From positions 744,195 through 808,194 of the forward strand of contig DFBJ01000009.1 in the NCBI GenBank assembly GCA_002366565.1: 64,000 bases of DNA. The letters run 5' to 3'. Of the stretch, positions 1-8,490 are shown in pieces. The position numbers and the translations under genes are program-made. Under the pieces are notes generated by a model. That model saw nothing but the letters and a program-made list of their open reading frames with translations, made no database searches and was not told the origin of the DNA. Position 1 is the first letter of the stretch, and every line of letters starts with the position of its first letter. Source of the stretch: Bacteriovoracaceae bacterium UBA3083 (GTDB lineage Bacteria > Bdellovibrionota > Bacteriovoracia > Bacteriovoracales > Bacteriovoracaceae).

Positions 1-84
1 ATTGACGCTTCATTAAATGAAGTCAATTTAGAGACAATCTATACTAAGAATGAAGTAGGTTATACTGATTATCCTCATTTATAG
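1..84 (+). CDS. C-terminal end of an unknown protein (5' end outside window)
   Basis: Frame 1 is open from the first base to a TAG at 82-84 and gives 27 residues ending GYTDYPHL. The other two forward frames hit stops within the first few codons. The gene is followed at once by a hairpin, as expected at a gene end. The fragment is too short to identify. Lying beside molybdenum cofactor genes it could belong to a molybdoenzyme or another cofactor gene, but nothing in the residues shows that. Confidence 0.5.
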   Translation: MDASLNEVNLETIYTKNEVGYTDYPHL

Positions 85-92
85 TTAAAATG

Positions 93-137
93 GCGCTGTG
101 CAAATATATCTGTGCAGCGCTTCAGTTCCCTCTGAAG
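93..137 (+). terminator. Two adjacent hairpins between the partial gene and moaA
   Basis: A 10-bp stem (93-102 with 111-120, two G-U pairs in RNA, 8-nt loop) is followed directly by a 6-bp stem CTTCAG/CTGAAG (120-125 with 132-137). There is no long T run. They lie upstream of the best moaA promoter, so they are more likely the end of the preceding transcript than a moaA leader. Confidence 0.4.
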
Positions 138-145
138 TTGACTAC

Positions 146-173
146 TTGCTCTAGACATGGAAAAAACTATAAC
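146..173 (+). promoter_or_regulatory. Candidate promoter of the moaA operon
   Basis: TTGCTC at 146-151 and TATAAC at 168-173 are separated by 16 bases. This is a reasonable sigma-70 match about 30 bases upstream of the moaA start. An alternative -35 (TTGACT at 138) is 24 bases from the -10, too far. Found by eye only. Confidence 0.4.
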
Positions 174-205
174 GTTTTATTCTTTGCATTAAATCAGAGG
201 ACTTT

Positions 206-1147
206 TTGAAAAACCTTGTAGACTCTCACGGTCGTAGAGTAAGAAAATTGAGATTATCATTTACTGATAAGTGCAATCTTAGATGTCACTACTGTATGCC
301 TGTGGACTCAACATTTATGGATGAGGAAAAGTACTTACATCCATCTGAGTATGAAGAGATTGTTAGAGATCTTTGTTCATACGGGCTAGAAGAAATTCGT
401 ATTACTGGTGGTGAGCCATTAATGAGAAAGTCATTTAAAGAAATTGTTGAACGCCTGTCTGGCTTACCTGTAAAGAAAATTGGATTAACAACTAACGCAA
501 TACTTTTAGATAAGTATATAGAAATTTTAAAAGCTAATAGAGTTAATCATCTCAATATTAGTTTAGACAGCTTAGATCCTCAAAATTTCAAAAAGATTAC
601 TTATGGAAATCAGCTTGAAAGAGTTCTCAAAAATATCCGATTAGCAAAAGATCATGAGCTTGAAGTCAAAATTAACGTGGTAGCTATGAAAGGAATTAAT
701 GACCACGAAATTATTGATTTTGTAGAATACTCAAGTGAGCTTGGAGTTGAAGTTCGCTTTCTTGAAGTTATGAGAATAGGGCATGCTTGTAGTAGTCAAA
801 ATGATCAGTTTATATCAGCTCAAGAAATTATAAATATATTGAAATCTAAGTATGAATTGAAGCGTGTCTCAAAAGAGTATGACTCTACGTCTTTCAATTA
901 CATATTAAATAATGGTGCTCAGATTGGGTTTATAGCTTCAGAGTCTCAGCCCTTCTGTGGAAGTTGCTCTAGGTGGAGACTCTCTGCTGATGGATCTATT
1001 AAGGCCTGTTTATTAAAAGATGATGGGCTATCTATAAAGGGGAAATCTTCTAAAGAAAGAGAAGATATCTATCATACTCTTCTTGGGATGAAGCCATTTC
1101 TAAGACCAACTGAAGTGGCCCACCAGATGAATGTATTAGGAGGATAA
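206..1147 (+). CDS. moaA: GTP 3',8-cyclase MoaA
   Basis: Radical SAM enzyme that starts molybdenum cofactor synthesis by converting GTP to 3',8-cyclo-GTP. The N-terminal cluster motif CNLRCHYC (about residues 23-30) binds the SAM-linked 4Fe-4S cluster. The C-terminal FCGSC and a later Cys (KACLL) form the second cluster that binds GTP. The chain ends in Gly-Gly, as MoaA proteins do, and is required for activity in this family. At 313 residues it is slightly short for the family (about 325-340). The start is a TTG with CAGAGG just upstream. First gene of a tight operon; the codons for the terminal GG form the Shine-Dalgarno AGGAGG of the next gene. Confidence 0.96.
   Translation: MKNLVDSHGRRVRKLRLSFTDKCNLRCHYCMPVDSTFMDEEKYLHPSEYEEIVRDLCSYGLEEIRITGGEPLMRKSFKEIVERLSGLPVKKIGLTTNAILLDKYIEILKANRVNHLNISLDSLDPQNFKKITYGNQLERVLKNIRLAKDHELEVKINVVAMKGINDHEIIDFVEYSSELGVEVRFLEVMRIGHACSSQNDQFISAQEIINILKSKYELKRVSKEYDSTSFNYILNNGAQIGFIASESQPFCGSCSRWRLSADGSIKACLLKDDGLSIKGKSSKEREDIYHTLLGMKPFLRPTEVAHQMNVLGG
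1138..1143 (+). promoter_or_regulatory. Shine-Dalgarno of moaC-mobA inside the moaA stop region
   Basis: AGGAGG at 1138-1143 overlaps the last codons of moaA (Leu-Gly-Gly) and stands 5 bases from the TTG start at 1149. The catalytic C-terminal Gly-Gly of MoaA and the ribosome binding site of the next gene share the same bases. Confidence 0.75.
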
Positions 1148-1148
1148 A

Positions 1149-2183
1149 TTGTTAACACATATTGATAAAAATAATATGCCTTCAATGGTGGATGTATCTG
1201 AAAAAGATTCTTCTACTCGAGTGGCAATTGCCCAAAGTACAATTCAACTTCCAGAAAGTATGCGTGAATACTTTATAGGTGAAGATTTTATTATAAAGAA
1301 AGGTCCTGTTTTTCAGACAGCTATTATTGCAGCAACAATGGCCGTTAAGAAGACGCATGAGACTATTCCTATGTGTCATCAAGTTCCAATAGAGAGCTGT
1401 AAGGTAAACATTAAAACAGATTCAGCATTAAAAGTTACTGTTGAGTGCAGAGTGAAGACTAGTTATAAAACTGGTATTGAAATGGAAGCGCTCCACGGTG
1501 CAATGGTTGCATGTTTAACTATTTACGATATGTGTAAAGCTGTCTCACATGAGATGGTCATTGGAGAAGCAAAACTTCTTTTTAAGTCAGGTGGGAAGAG
1601 TTTAGTCTTAAATAGACCTTTGAGAGGTCTTATATTAACTGGTGGAAAAAGCCAGAGAATGAAAAGTGATAAAGCGCTTATTGAGTACCATGATGTTCCA
1701 CATGCTAGATTTATTAAAAATATACTTGATGAATTTTGTGATGAGGTCTTTCTATCAGCAAGAGAAGATCAATGGAAAGGAACTTCAATTGAAGATATTC
1801 CTACAATCGAAGACTCTTTAGAGAGTACAGGCCCAACAGCAGGTATACTTTCTGCCTTTGAAAAATACCCAGACTCAAACTGGATTGTTGTTGCGTGCGA
1901 TCTTGCTTATTTTAATAGAGAAACAGTTTCTAAGTTAATAGAGAACTATAATGAAGGAAGTATCGCCACTGCCTTTAAAAATATTGATAAAGATTTTGCT
2001 GAACCACTATGCACGCTCTACACACCTAGAGCATATGATGTATTTAAGAAGGCCCTAGATGAAGATGTTAAATGTCCTGTGCGAATATTAAAAAATCAAA
2101 ATGTAGTTGCATTAGGACAAGAGGGAAGTGTTAATCTTGCAAATATTAATACTATTGAAGAGTTTAATGAGGTGAAAGCGTGA
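1149..2183 (+). CDS. moaC: MoaC-MobA fusion: cyclic pyranopterin monophosphate synthase / molybdenum cofactor guanylyltransferase
   Basis: Two enzymes of the same pathway in one chain. Residues 1-155 are MoaC, which turns 3',8-cyclo-GTP into cyclic pyranopterin monophosphate: PMCHQVPI and the strongly conserved GIEMEALHGAMVACLTIYDM are present. Residues 158-344 are MobA, which attaches GMP to Mo-molybdopterin: it opens with the nucleotidyltransferase motif LILTGGKSQRMKSDKAL, and a conserved acidic VACDL follows. TTG start, 1 base after the moaA stop, with AGGAGG 5 bases upstream. Its TGA overlaps the GTG of moaD. MoaC acts early and MobA late, so the fusion joins non-consecutive steps. No frameshift is seen between the domains. 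Confidence 0.93.
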   Translation: MLTHIDKNNMPSMVDVSEKDSSTRVAIAQSTIQLPESMREYFIGEDFIIKKGPVFQTAIIAATMAVKKTHETIPMCHQVPIESCKVNIKTDSALKVTVECRVKTSYKTGIEMEALHGAMVACLTIYDMCKAVSHEMVIGEAKLLFKSGGKSLVLNRPLRGLILTGGKSQRMKSDKALIEYHDVPHARFIKNILDEFCDEVFLSAREDQWKGTSIEDIPTIEDSLESTGPTAGILSAFEKYPDSNWIVVACDLAYFNRETVSKLIENYNEGSIATAFKNIDKDFAEPLCTLYTPRAYDVFKKALDEDVKCPVRILKNQNVVALGQEGSVNLANINTIEEFNEVKA

Positions 2184-2422
2184 AGACTGTTTCTATTCAA
2201 TATTTTGCGATGTTAAGAGAGAAGTCTGGTAAATCTAAAGAAGAGTATCAAACAGAATCTTTAACTTACGCAGATCTCTACAGAGAATTAAATGAATTAT
2301 ATAACTTCGATTTACCTCTTTCGATGATTCAAGTTGCAATTAATGATGAATACTCAAACGTTGAGAGAAATCTTAATGATGGTGATAGAGTTGTTTATAT
2401 TCCTCCTGTGGCAGGAGGTTAG
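2180..2422 (+). CDS. moaD: Molybdopterin synthase sulfur carrier subunit MoaD
   Basis: An 80-residue ubiquitin-like protein ending VAGG, the C-terminal Gly-Gly that is adenylated by MoeB and converted to thiocarboxylate, then used as sulfur donor by MoaE. The pattern IQYFAMLRE at the start and DGDRVVYIPPVAGG at the end is typical of MoaD. GTG start overlapping the preceding TGA (GTGA), a translational coupling arrangement. The GGAGG inside its last codons is the Shine-Dalgarno of the next gene. Its two partners, MoaE and MoeB, are encoded as one polypeptide immediately downstream. Confidence 0.95.
   Translation: MKTVSIQYFAMLREKSGKSKEEYQTESLTYADLYRELNELYNFDLPLSMIQVAINDEYSNVERNLNDGDRVVYIPPVAGG
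2413..2419 (+). promoter_or_regulatory. Shine-Dalgarno of moaE-moeB inside the moaD Gly-Gly codons
   Basis: AGGAGGT at 2413-2419 covers the last two codons of moaD and stands 5 bases from the GTG at 2425. This repeats the arrangement at the moaA/moaC junction. Confidence 0.75.
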
Positions 2423-2424
2423 AA

Positions 2425-3816
2425 GTGTTTAAGATATCTTCAGAATTAATTGACCGTGAACTACTTATTGAAAATATAAAGAATAATCATGCAGGTGCAC
2501 TGGTTACTTTTGAAGGATGGGTCCGTGATCATAATCAGGGCAAGAAAGTCTCTTCTCTTGAGTATCAAGTCTATGCTGAATTAGCGATTCTTGAAGGTGA
2601 AAAAATCCTTAAAGAAGCAGTTGAAAAATTTAATCTCCATCATATTGAATGTGTTCATCGTTATGGACATCTGTCTCTTGGTGACACTGCTATTTGGATA
2701 GGTGCCACTGCAACTCATAGAGATGATGCCTATAAAGCATCTCGCTATGTTATTGATGAAATAAAGTTTAGATTACCAATTTGGAAAAAAGAGCATTATG
2801 TAAGTGATGAAGCCAAATGGGTTTTTTGTAAGGACCATCATACACATGTTCATTTTCACGAAGAAGATTATTATCAAAAACAATCGAAGCTTGTTGATCA
2901 AAGTAAATTAAAGAATGCTAAAGTTCTTGTTGTTGGAGCGGGTGGCCTTGGTTGTCCTGTTCTTCAATCTTTAAGTGCAGCAGGAGTTGGTGAGATTGAA
3001 ATTGTAGATTTTGATACCATCTCCATTAGTAATATTCACAGACAGTTCTTATATTCTCCTGATGTTGTTGGAGAAAAGAAGGCCGTAGTCGCAGCAAATC
3101 GTCTACAAGCAATGAATCCATTTATCAAAATTAAAGCTACAGACCTTCAATTAGATGAATCTAATGTTGTTGCTCTAACTTCTAATCGAGATATTGTAAT
3201 AGATTGTACAGATAACCTTTCTACTAAATTTCTTATGCATGATGCTTGCTTTATAAATAAGACACCATTGATATCTGCGAGTATCTATAAGTTCGAAGGA
3301 CAAATGAGAACATTTATTCCTGGTAAGGACTTTGGTTGTCTAAGATGTTCTTATGAGAAAACTCCTAAAGACTCATTCATTGGTAATTGTAATGATGTTG
3401 GAGTCCTAGGTAGTAGTGTGGCCATTATAGGAAGTATTCAAGCTAATGAAGCTCTCTTATTCTTAGATAGAGGGGGTAATAATACAGCTTCAGATACATT
3501 ACTTCTTAATCTATCTACACTAGAGCAAATGAAACTCAAAAATATTAAAAAAGAGAACTGTCAGGTATGTCTAGGTAAGATCTCTATTGAAGAAGATAAC
3601 TTAGAGCTTATCGCTTCAGAGTTTAATTTTAATGAGGTTGAGTTGATTGATATTAGAGACAAGGATGATTCATCAATTGAGTGCTATATAGAAAGTCAGA
3701 AAAAAGTAGTTCTATATTGTCATAGAGGAATTAGGTCTAAGGAGCTAGTCGCTTCCTTAAGAGATAGGGGCTATTCCCACTTTTATTCTCTTAAGGGCGG
3801 AGCAAGATCTTTATAG
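2425..3816 (+). CDS. moaE: MoaE-MoeB-rhodanese triple fusion
   Basis: One chain carrying three activities around MoaD. Residues 1-140 are MoaE, the catalytic subunit of molybdopterin synthase, with the active-site stretch RLPIWKKEHYVSDEAKW. Residues about 150-390 are a ThiF/MoeB adenylyltransferase: nucleotide loop GAGGLGCP, conserved IHRQFLY, DCTDN, and two zinc-binding CxxC pairs (CLRC and CQVC). Residues about 400-463 are a short rhodanese domain with active-site loop CHRGIRS and the terminal KGGARSL, so it may deliver the sulfur. The fusion would keep activation of MoaD and transfer from MoaD in one complex. GTG start. Its 3' end overlaps the convergent ycaO-like gene by 6 bases. Confidence 0.93.
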   Translation: MFKISSELIDRELLIENIKNNHAGALVTFEGWVRDHNQGKKVSSLEYQVYAELAILEGEKILKEAVEKFNLHHIECVHRYGHLSLGDTAIWIGATATHRDDAYKASRYVIDEIKFRLPIWKKEHYVSDEAKWVFCKDHHTHVHFHEEDYYQKQSKLVDQSKLKNAKVLVVGAGGLGCPVLQSLSAAGVGEIEIVDFDTISISNIHRQFLYSPDVVGEKKAVVAANRLQAMNPFIKIKATDLQLDESNVVALTSNRDIVIDCTDNLSTKFLMHDACFINKTPLISASIYKFEGQMRTFIPGKDFGCLRCSYEKTPKDSFIGNCNDVGVLGSSVAIIGSIQANEALLFLDRGGNNTASDTLLLNLSTLEQMKLKNIKKENCQVCLGKISIEEDNLELIASEFNFNEVELIDIRDKDDSSIECYIESQKKVVLYCHRGIRSKELVASLRDRGYSHFYSLKGGARSL

Positions 3817-5997
3817 ATTCTTAAATTTATTTCGTGCTACTTGTAACTTGTTATAGCTTTCAATAAGCCTTAGGTGCTTATCTATTCCTTCAAGTTTAGG
3901 ACTTGTCTCTGGAAGTCCATAGAACTTAACAGTTCCCTCTATTGTATTAATAGCGTCTGCGACAACTTTTTCACCAAACATTCTTGTGAGGTTCTCCATA
4001 TAGTCAGCAAAATCAAGATCATCTTCTAAAGCGATATCTAGTGCGATATTTAAAACTTGATAGTACTTCTTTCTTTCAGGAGTATATTCATTAAATTGGT
4101 TTAATACCTCAACAGACATTTTAGCCTCTTCAGTATTTCCAAGAGCAAGATTGATCATTGCCTTTAATTCACCAACTACTAACATTCCCCAATTAGATAC
4201 TTCATCAAATGCGACACCTATCAACTCAGGGACTGGTAAGTGATCATCAAGTTCATACTCTTCTAATTCATTTAGTAATTCAGATAGTTCTTTATTATCT
4301 AGTCTATGGAGATTAAGGATATTCTCTCTAAAGGCCATGCCTTTATTGTTATTATCCCATACGAGGTCTTCTGGCATATAGATTTCAGAGTATTCTGGAA
4401 CAAGAATTCTACACGCTTTAGCTCCTAACTCTTCGTAGTCAGCAATATAAACTTCTTTACCCATATCTTCTAAAATACTCATTAGGTAATTATATTCTTG
4501 CTCTGTTGTACCTGTGAAGTCCCAGTCATTAAATTCAAAGTCGGCCTTTGAACTAAAGAACTTCCAAGAGACAACACCTGTAGAATCAATAAAGTGATCA
4601 ACAATATTATTATGTTCTTTCACAGCAAATTCATTAAAAGTAGGAAGGGCAATGTCATTCATTCCCTCAAAGCTTCTTCCTTGTAATAGCTCTGTTAAAC
4701 TTCTCTCTAGTGCAACTTCAAATTTAGGGTGTCCTCCAAATGAAGCAAATACACCACCAGTTCTTGGGTTCATGAGTGTTACACACATTACTGGGAACTT
4801 TCCTCCGAGTGATGCATCTTTAACTAGTATCGGAAAACCTTGTTCTTCAAGTTTCTTTATACCTTCAACGATTGTTGGGAATCTATTTAGTACTTCTTGT
4901 GGAACATCTGGAAGAGACATTTCTTCAGTAATGATTTGTGCCTTTACTGCACGTTCAAATATCTCTGAAAGGCATTGAACTCTGGCCTCAAAAATTGTAT
5001 TTCCGGCACTCATTCCGTTAGATACAAATAAATTACCTATTAGATTAACTGGAATATAGACAGTTTCTTTATCTGAGTTTCTCGTGAATGGAAGAGCGCA
5101 GATACCTCTCTCTTTATTACCCGAATTGGTATCAATTAAATGGTATGGTTTTAATTCACCATCAACATCGTATGCACTTAGTAGAGTATCGTCCATCAAT
5201 CCAACTGGCATAACTCCATCTGGACGAAGTTTAAACCACTTTTCATTTGGGTAGTGAGCGAAGTTATCATTAGCAACTTCTTCGCCTAAGTAGTAATCAT
5301 TGTAAAAATAGTTATTACTTATTCTTTCAAGATACTCACCTAGAGCGGAGCATAGTGCAGAGTCTTTAGTTGAGCCTTTACCATTAGTGTAACAAATAGG
5401 AGAGTCTGCATCTCTTATATGAACTGACCAGACGTGTGGAACTGGGTTTCTCCAAGAGGCAATTTCTATATTTATTCCAAGATCTTTTAATAATCCTGTC
5501 ATATTCTCAATTGTCTCTTCTAGAGAACAGTCCTTTCCTATAATCATGGTCTGTGTACCAGGAAGAGTTTCTGTTTCGTACTCAAGGCCGGCATCAGAAC
5601 TAAGTGAGTCTGTTACTTCTATTTTAAAGTCTATTTCATTTTGGATAACACGCTTTACTGTACATCGATCCATAGAGCGAATTATTCCTTCACGATCCTT
5701 TTCTGAGATTGATGGAGGAAGTTCTGCTTGGATGACAAAAGACTGTTTATATCTATTTTCTGGATCTACAATATTTTGCTGACTTATTCTTATGTCTTCT
5801 GTTGGGATATCTCTTGCTTTACAGTAGACCTTTACAAAGTATGCTGCGCACATTGCTGAAGATGCCAAGAAGTAATCAAATGGCCCCGGAGCAAGTCCAT
5901 CACCCTTGTATCTTACCGGTTGGTCAGAAATAATTTTATAATCATCGAAGCTTGCTTCGAGCTTTAAGTTATCTAGATATATTACATTTACTTTCAT
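3811..5997 (-). CDS. OsmC domain / YcaO domain protein
   Basis: The N-terminal 140 residues resemble OsmC/Ohr peroxidases, with Cys50 (SSAMC) and Cys112 (MDRCTV) at the positions of the redox pair. From about residue 150 to 590 it is a YcaO domain; ALGEYLERISN and QCLSEIFERAVKAQ match the conserved Glu/Arg ATP-binding segments. The remaining C-terminal part looks helical and TPR-like. E. coli YcaO is known to be needed for beta-methylthiolation of ribosomal protein S12; YcaO proteins elsewhere activate peptide backbone amides with ATP. No peptide precursor, E1-like or dehydrogenase partner lies beside it, so a housekeeping role is likelier than a natural product. Monocistronic, convergent with the molybdenum cofactor operon. 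Confidence 0.85.
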   Translation of the reverse strand: MKVNVIYLDNLKLEASFDDYKIISDQPVRYKGDGLAPGPFDYFLASSAMCAAYFVKVYCKARDIPTEDIRISQQNIVDPENRYKQSFVIQAELPPSISEKDREGIIRSMDRCTVKRVIQNEIDFKIEVTDSLSSDAGLEYETETLPGTQTMIIGKDCSLEETIENMTGLLKDLGINIEIASWRNPVPHVWSVHIRDADSPICYTNGKGSTKDSALCSALGEYLERISNNYFYNDYYLGEEVANDNFAHYPNEKWFKLRPDGVMPVGLMDDTLLSAYDVDGELKPYHLIDTNSGNKERGICALPFTRNSDKETVYIPVNLIGNLFVSNGMSAGNTIFEARVQCLSEIFERAVKAQIITEEMSLPDVPQEVLNRFPTIVEGIKKLEEQGFPILVKDASLGGKFPVMCVTLMNPRTGGVFASFGGHPKFEVALERSLTELLQGRSFEGMNDIALPTFNEFAVKEHNNIVDHFIDSTGVVSWKFFSSKADFEFNDWDFTGTTEQEYNYLMSILEDMGKEVYIADYEELGAKACRILVPEYSEIYMPEDLVWDNNNKGMAFRENILNLHRLDNKELSELLNELEEYELDDHLPVPELIGVAFDEVSNWGMLVVGELKAMINLALGNTEEAKMSVEVLNQFNEYTPERKKYYQVLNIALDIALEDDLDFADYMENLTRMFGEKVVADAINTIEGTVKFYGLPETSPKLEGIDKHLRLIESYNKLQVARNKFKNL

Positions 5998-6234
5998 GTT
6001 ACTGATATAACAACAACTCGAGGGAAATAATAGGTATTATATATTTTGAAATTTGTTATATGAATTGTTTACAATACTGGGAGTAATCTTTCGCTCTAAA
6101 GCATTGAAATCTACTGTTAAGGTAAACTTATTTATATATTCAATTATTGTCTAAAGTTTATATAGCGCCTGTAATTTATCCAAGATAAGACATAACTATC
6201 CTAAATCATGATAATTTTACCTCCTGGAGTTATT

Positions 6235-7896
6235 ATGATTAAGAAGTTTATATTTCTATTAAGTATTGCAGGTCCTACCTTTGCTGGAACATGTCCAGAC
6301 TCTCTCGAGTCTATTGATGGGGGATGGAAAACAGTCTTTGAATGCCAAGGCGATACTCTTATTCGTTCTAAAGAAATTCATCTTAAGAGTGGGAATATTA
6401 CTCGTAAGCAAAGTTATAATAGTGAAGGAAGTATTACTTCAGTTGATTCTTGGAATGTTGAAGGTGTTCATACTTATTCTGGAAAAATATCTTATTTAGA
6501 AGATAATCATTTTGTTGAAGAGACATTTGTTACTAGAGGGCCAAGTAAGGGGAAGTTAATCTCAAGAGACGAAAAGATAGGTTCTTCTGAGGATAATACT
6601 CTTTTAAAGTCGTGGGTCATCTCAAGTTCTTCATATAAGCAGCAGGCCATAAAACATTTTCATAATGGTGAAGATAAGCCTTATAGGATTGATGTTTTAA
6701 GCTCTGTTGGTGAGGTACTTAAGTACTATATTGTTAAGTATAATAAGAAAGCTCCACTCGCTAATCTTGTCAGTGAGTTTCAAGCATTTAACCCTAATGG
6801 GGAAATGATTGGTAATTATAATGAAAGTAGTGAGTTTGAAGTAGTTGAACATTTAAGGAAATTAAATTTAGATTCTAAAGAAACTGAAAGACGTATCAAT
6901 ATTTATAATAATACTAAACGTGAGCCAGTTGTCATCATAGATACAGGTTTTGATATCATGCACCCTTCTCTTACTCATAAACTCTATAATTCTCCTCATG
7001 ATACTCCTAATGATGGAATTGATAATGATGGAAATGGACGTATCGATGACTCTTGGGGGTGGCAAAGACAAGATGATGCAGGACTTAGTCTCTTGATCGA
7101 TAATAGAAATATAAGAGAAACGCATTCATTAATTCACACTCCTTACCCTGTTTCACATGGAACCCACGTTGCTTCACTTGCTCTAAGGGGTTTAGAGAGT
7201 TATGGACTTGTGGGCTTTGCTGGAGACGTTGCAATTTCAGATCACCTTGAAAAAGCGAATGAATATATCAGTGAGAAGAATGTAAAATTTGTTAATATGA
7301 GTTTTGCTATTGGCTATCCTGGAGCTCCTCTTTCTGCTCCAAGGGACTCATTTCATTTCTTAGAAGAGATGATCAGATCAAATACTGAGACTCTCTTTGT
7401 TGTTGCGGCTGGTAATGGTAGAGCTGCTTTAGATTTAGATATTCCTGGTAATGATAATTACCCTGCAAGTTATAATTTTAAAAATATGATTAAAGTTGGA
7501 GCATTGAATACTGCTAGTTTAAATATTGCTGATTATGAAAGTTATGCACCAGCGAGCTTTTCAAAATTTGGTAATTCAAAAGTTCAAGTATTTGCTCCTG
7601 GGCAAGGTGTTGTATCCGCTCAGTCAGGAGGGGGGACAATTGCTCTTAATGGTACTTCTATGGCCGCACCATTTGTTTTAAATACTCTTTTAAAAGCACA
7701 TGAATTAAATAAGCGCTTAACGACAGAGGAATTGAAGCTAATTCTCATGAAGACTGTATATATACCAGAATCTGGACGTTTGCCTTGTGAGAGTGGTGGT
7801 TTTATACAGCCTGATAAAATTTATGAAGTTGTAGAACTTATTAAAGAGAATAATTTAAGTGTTGAGGAAGCTATTAAAAGTGTAATGAAGAGATAG
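6235..7896 (+). CDS. Exported subtilisin-like (S8) serine protease
   Basis: Signal peptide MIKKFIFLLSIAGPTFA. Start chosen at the ATG with GGAG (6226-6229) 5 bases upstream; the earlier in-frame ATG at 6208 has no Shine-Dalgarno and would put charge-free extra residues before the signal peptide. After a 230-residue N-terminal part rich in short beta repeats (GNITRKQSYNSEGSI type, toxin-antitoxin YwqK/MORN-like), the S8 domain has Asp236 (VVIIDTGFD), His308 (SHGTHVA), oxyanion Asn394 (AAGNG) and Ser475 (NGTSMAAP), so the triad is complete. An Asp/Asn-rich loop (NDGIDNDGNGRIDD) probably binds calcium. Secreted proteases of this kind are abundant in predatory bacteria. Specific substrate unknown. 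Confidence 0.9.
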   Translation: MIKKFIFLLSIAGPTFAGTCPDSLESIDGGWKTVFECQGDTLIRSKEIHLKSGNITRKQSYNSEGSITSVDSWNVEGVHTYSGKISYLEDNHFVEETFVTRGPSKGKLISRDEKIGSSEDNTLLKSWVISSSSYKQQAIKHFHNGEDKPYRIDVLSSVGEVLKYYIVKYNKKAPLANLVSEFQAFNPNGEMIGNYNESSEFEVVEHLRKLNLDSKETERRINIYNNTKREPVVIIDTGFDIMHPSLTHKLYNSPHDTPNDGIDNDGNGRIDDSWGWQRQDDAGLSLLIDNRNIRETHSLIHTPYPVSHGTHVASLALRGLESYGLVGFAGDVAISDHLEKANEYISEKNVKFVNMSFAIGYPGAPLSAPRDSFHFLEEMIRSNTETLFVVAAGNGRAALDLDIPGNDNYPASYNFKNMIKVGALNTASLNIADYESYAPASFSKFGNSKVQVFAPGQGVVSAQSGGGTIALNGTSMAAPFVLNTLLKAHELNKRLTTEELKLILMKTVYIPESGRLPCESGGFIQPDKIYEVVELIKENNLSVEEAIKSVMKR

Positions 7897-7942
7897 AATA
7901 TTATTTAAGCTTCATCTCTTCATATTCACTGTTTTGGCATTG

Positions 7943-7970
7943 AACTAGCTCATTATTCAATAAGCTAGTT
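7943..7970. terminator. Hairpin between convergent genes
   Basis: Perfect 8-bp stem AACTAGCT/AGCTAGTT (7943-7950 with 7963-7970), extendable by a G-U and an A-U pair, 12-base loop. It lies between the protease gene and the convergent small exported protein gene. The T tracts are short on both sides, so termination is only probable. Confidence 0.45.
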
Positions 7971-7984
7971 TACTATGATAGAAA

Positions 7985-8296
7985 TTAGTTACATTCGTTA
8001 TAAAGATCTTGATACTCTTCTCTTAAGTTATCAACAGTGCTTCTTGTTACAAGACCTACATCAAACTGTTTTTTAGCAAATTCAAGCTCGTCCTTTTTTA
8101 GACCTACTTTTGTATTACAAAGCTGTCTAACTGAAGTTACTTTATTTAAGTTACATTCTATTGATTTTGCAAGGTCTATAGCTGAAGAGAATCCATATTC
8201 ATATTTCTTGATTGTAGTATCAACACTTTCACAGGCATTGGCTGAATTCATAGCAAGAACAAGTATTGTCATTAGAATATTTGATGTTAATTTCAT
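7985..8296 (-). CDS. Small exported protein, TolC-helix-like segment
   Basis: 103 residues with an N-terminal signal peptide (about 1-21, ending NSANA) and four cysteines in the mature part (CESV, IECN, LCNT, NECN), which could form two disulfides in the periplasm. The stretch FAKKQFDVGLVTRSTVDNL resembles the repeated helix of TolC-type outer membrane efflux proteins (Y/F..G..t..dvl), but the protein is far too short to be a channel. ATG start with CTCC complement (GGAG) upstream on the minus strand. Function unknown. Confidence 0.7.
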   Translation of the reverse strand: MKLTSNILMTILVLAMNSANACESVDTTIKKYEYGFSSAIDLAKSIECNLNKVTSVRQLCNTKVGLKKDELEFAKKQFDVGLVTRSTVDNLREEYQDLYNECN

Positions 8297-8490
8297 AATA
8301 ATCTCCTTTTATTTAGTACTTATATTAATTACTGAAGGCTTACTCAACTCTGATTGAAATATATACAAGCTTCTCTCTGACTCATTCTCTTGTATGTACC
8401 TGTAATCTTTTCTATGAAGAAATATTCAGTATTACTTTGCATATTGATTGATGTAAGAAATCTATAAACTTTCAACAGGTTATTTATAGA

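Noticed and set aside
93..205. Molybdenum cofactor riboswitch before moaA
   Set aside because: The hairpins lie upstream of the best promoter, the leader after that promoter is only about 30 bases, and the multi-stem Moco RNA consensus is not visible.
1182..1382. 66-codon minus-strand frame inside moaC
   Set aside because: Antisense to the conserved MoaC core; no promoter or ribosome binding site.
4652..5782. Two plus-strand open frames opposite the OsmC-YcaO gene
   Set aside because: Both are shadows of the conserved coding strand without start signals.
3811..5997. YcaO as part of a RiPP (azoline or thioamide) gene cluster
   Set aside because: No small precursor peptide, E1/ocin-ThiF partner or dehydrogenase is next to it; the ThiF-like gene downstream is a MoaE-MoeB fusion of the cofactor operon.
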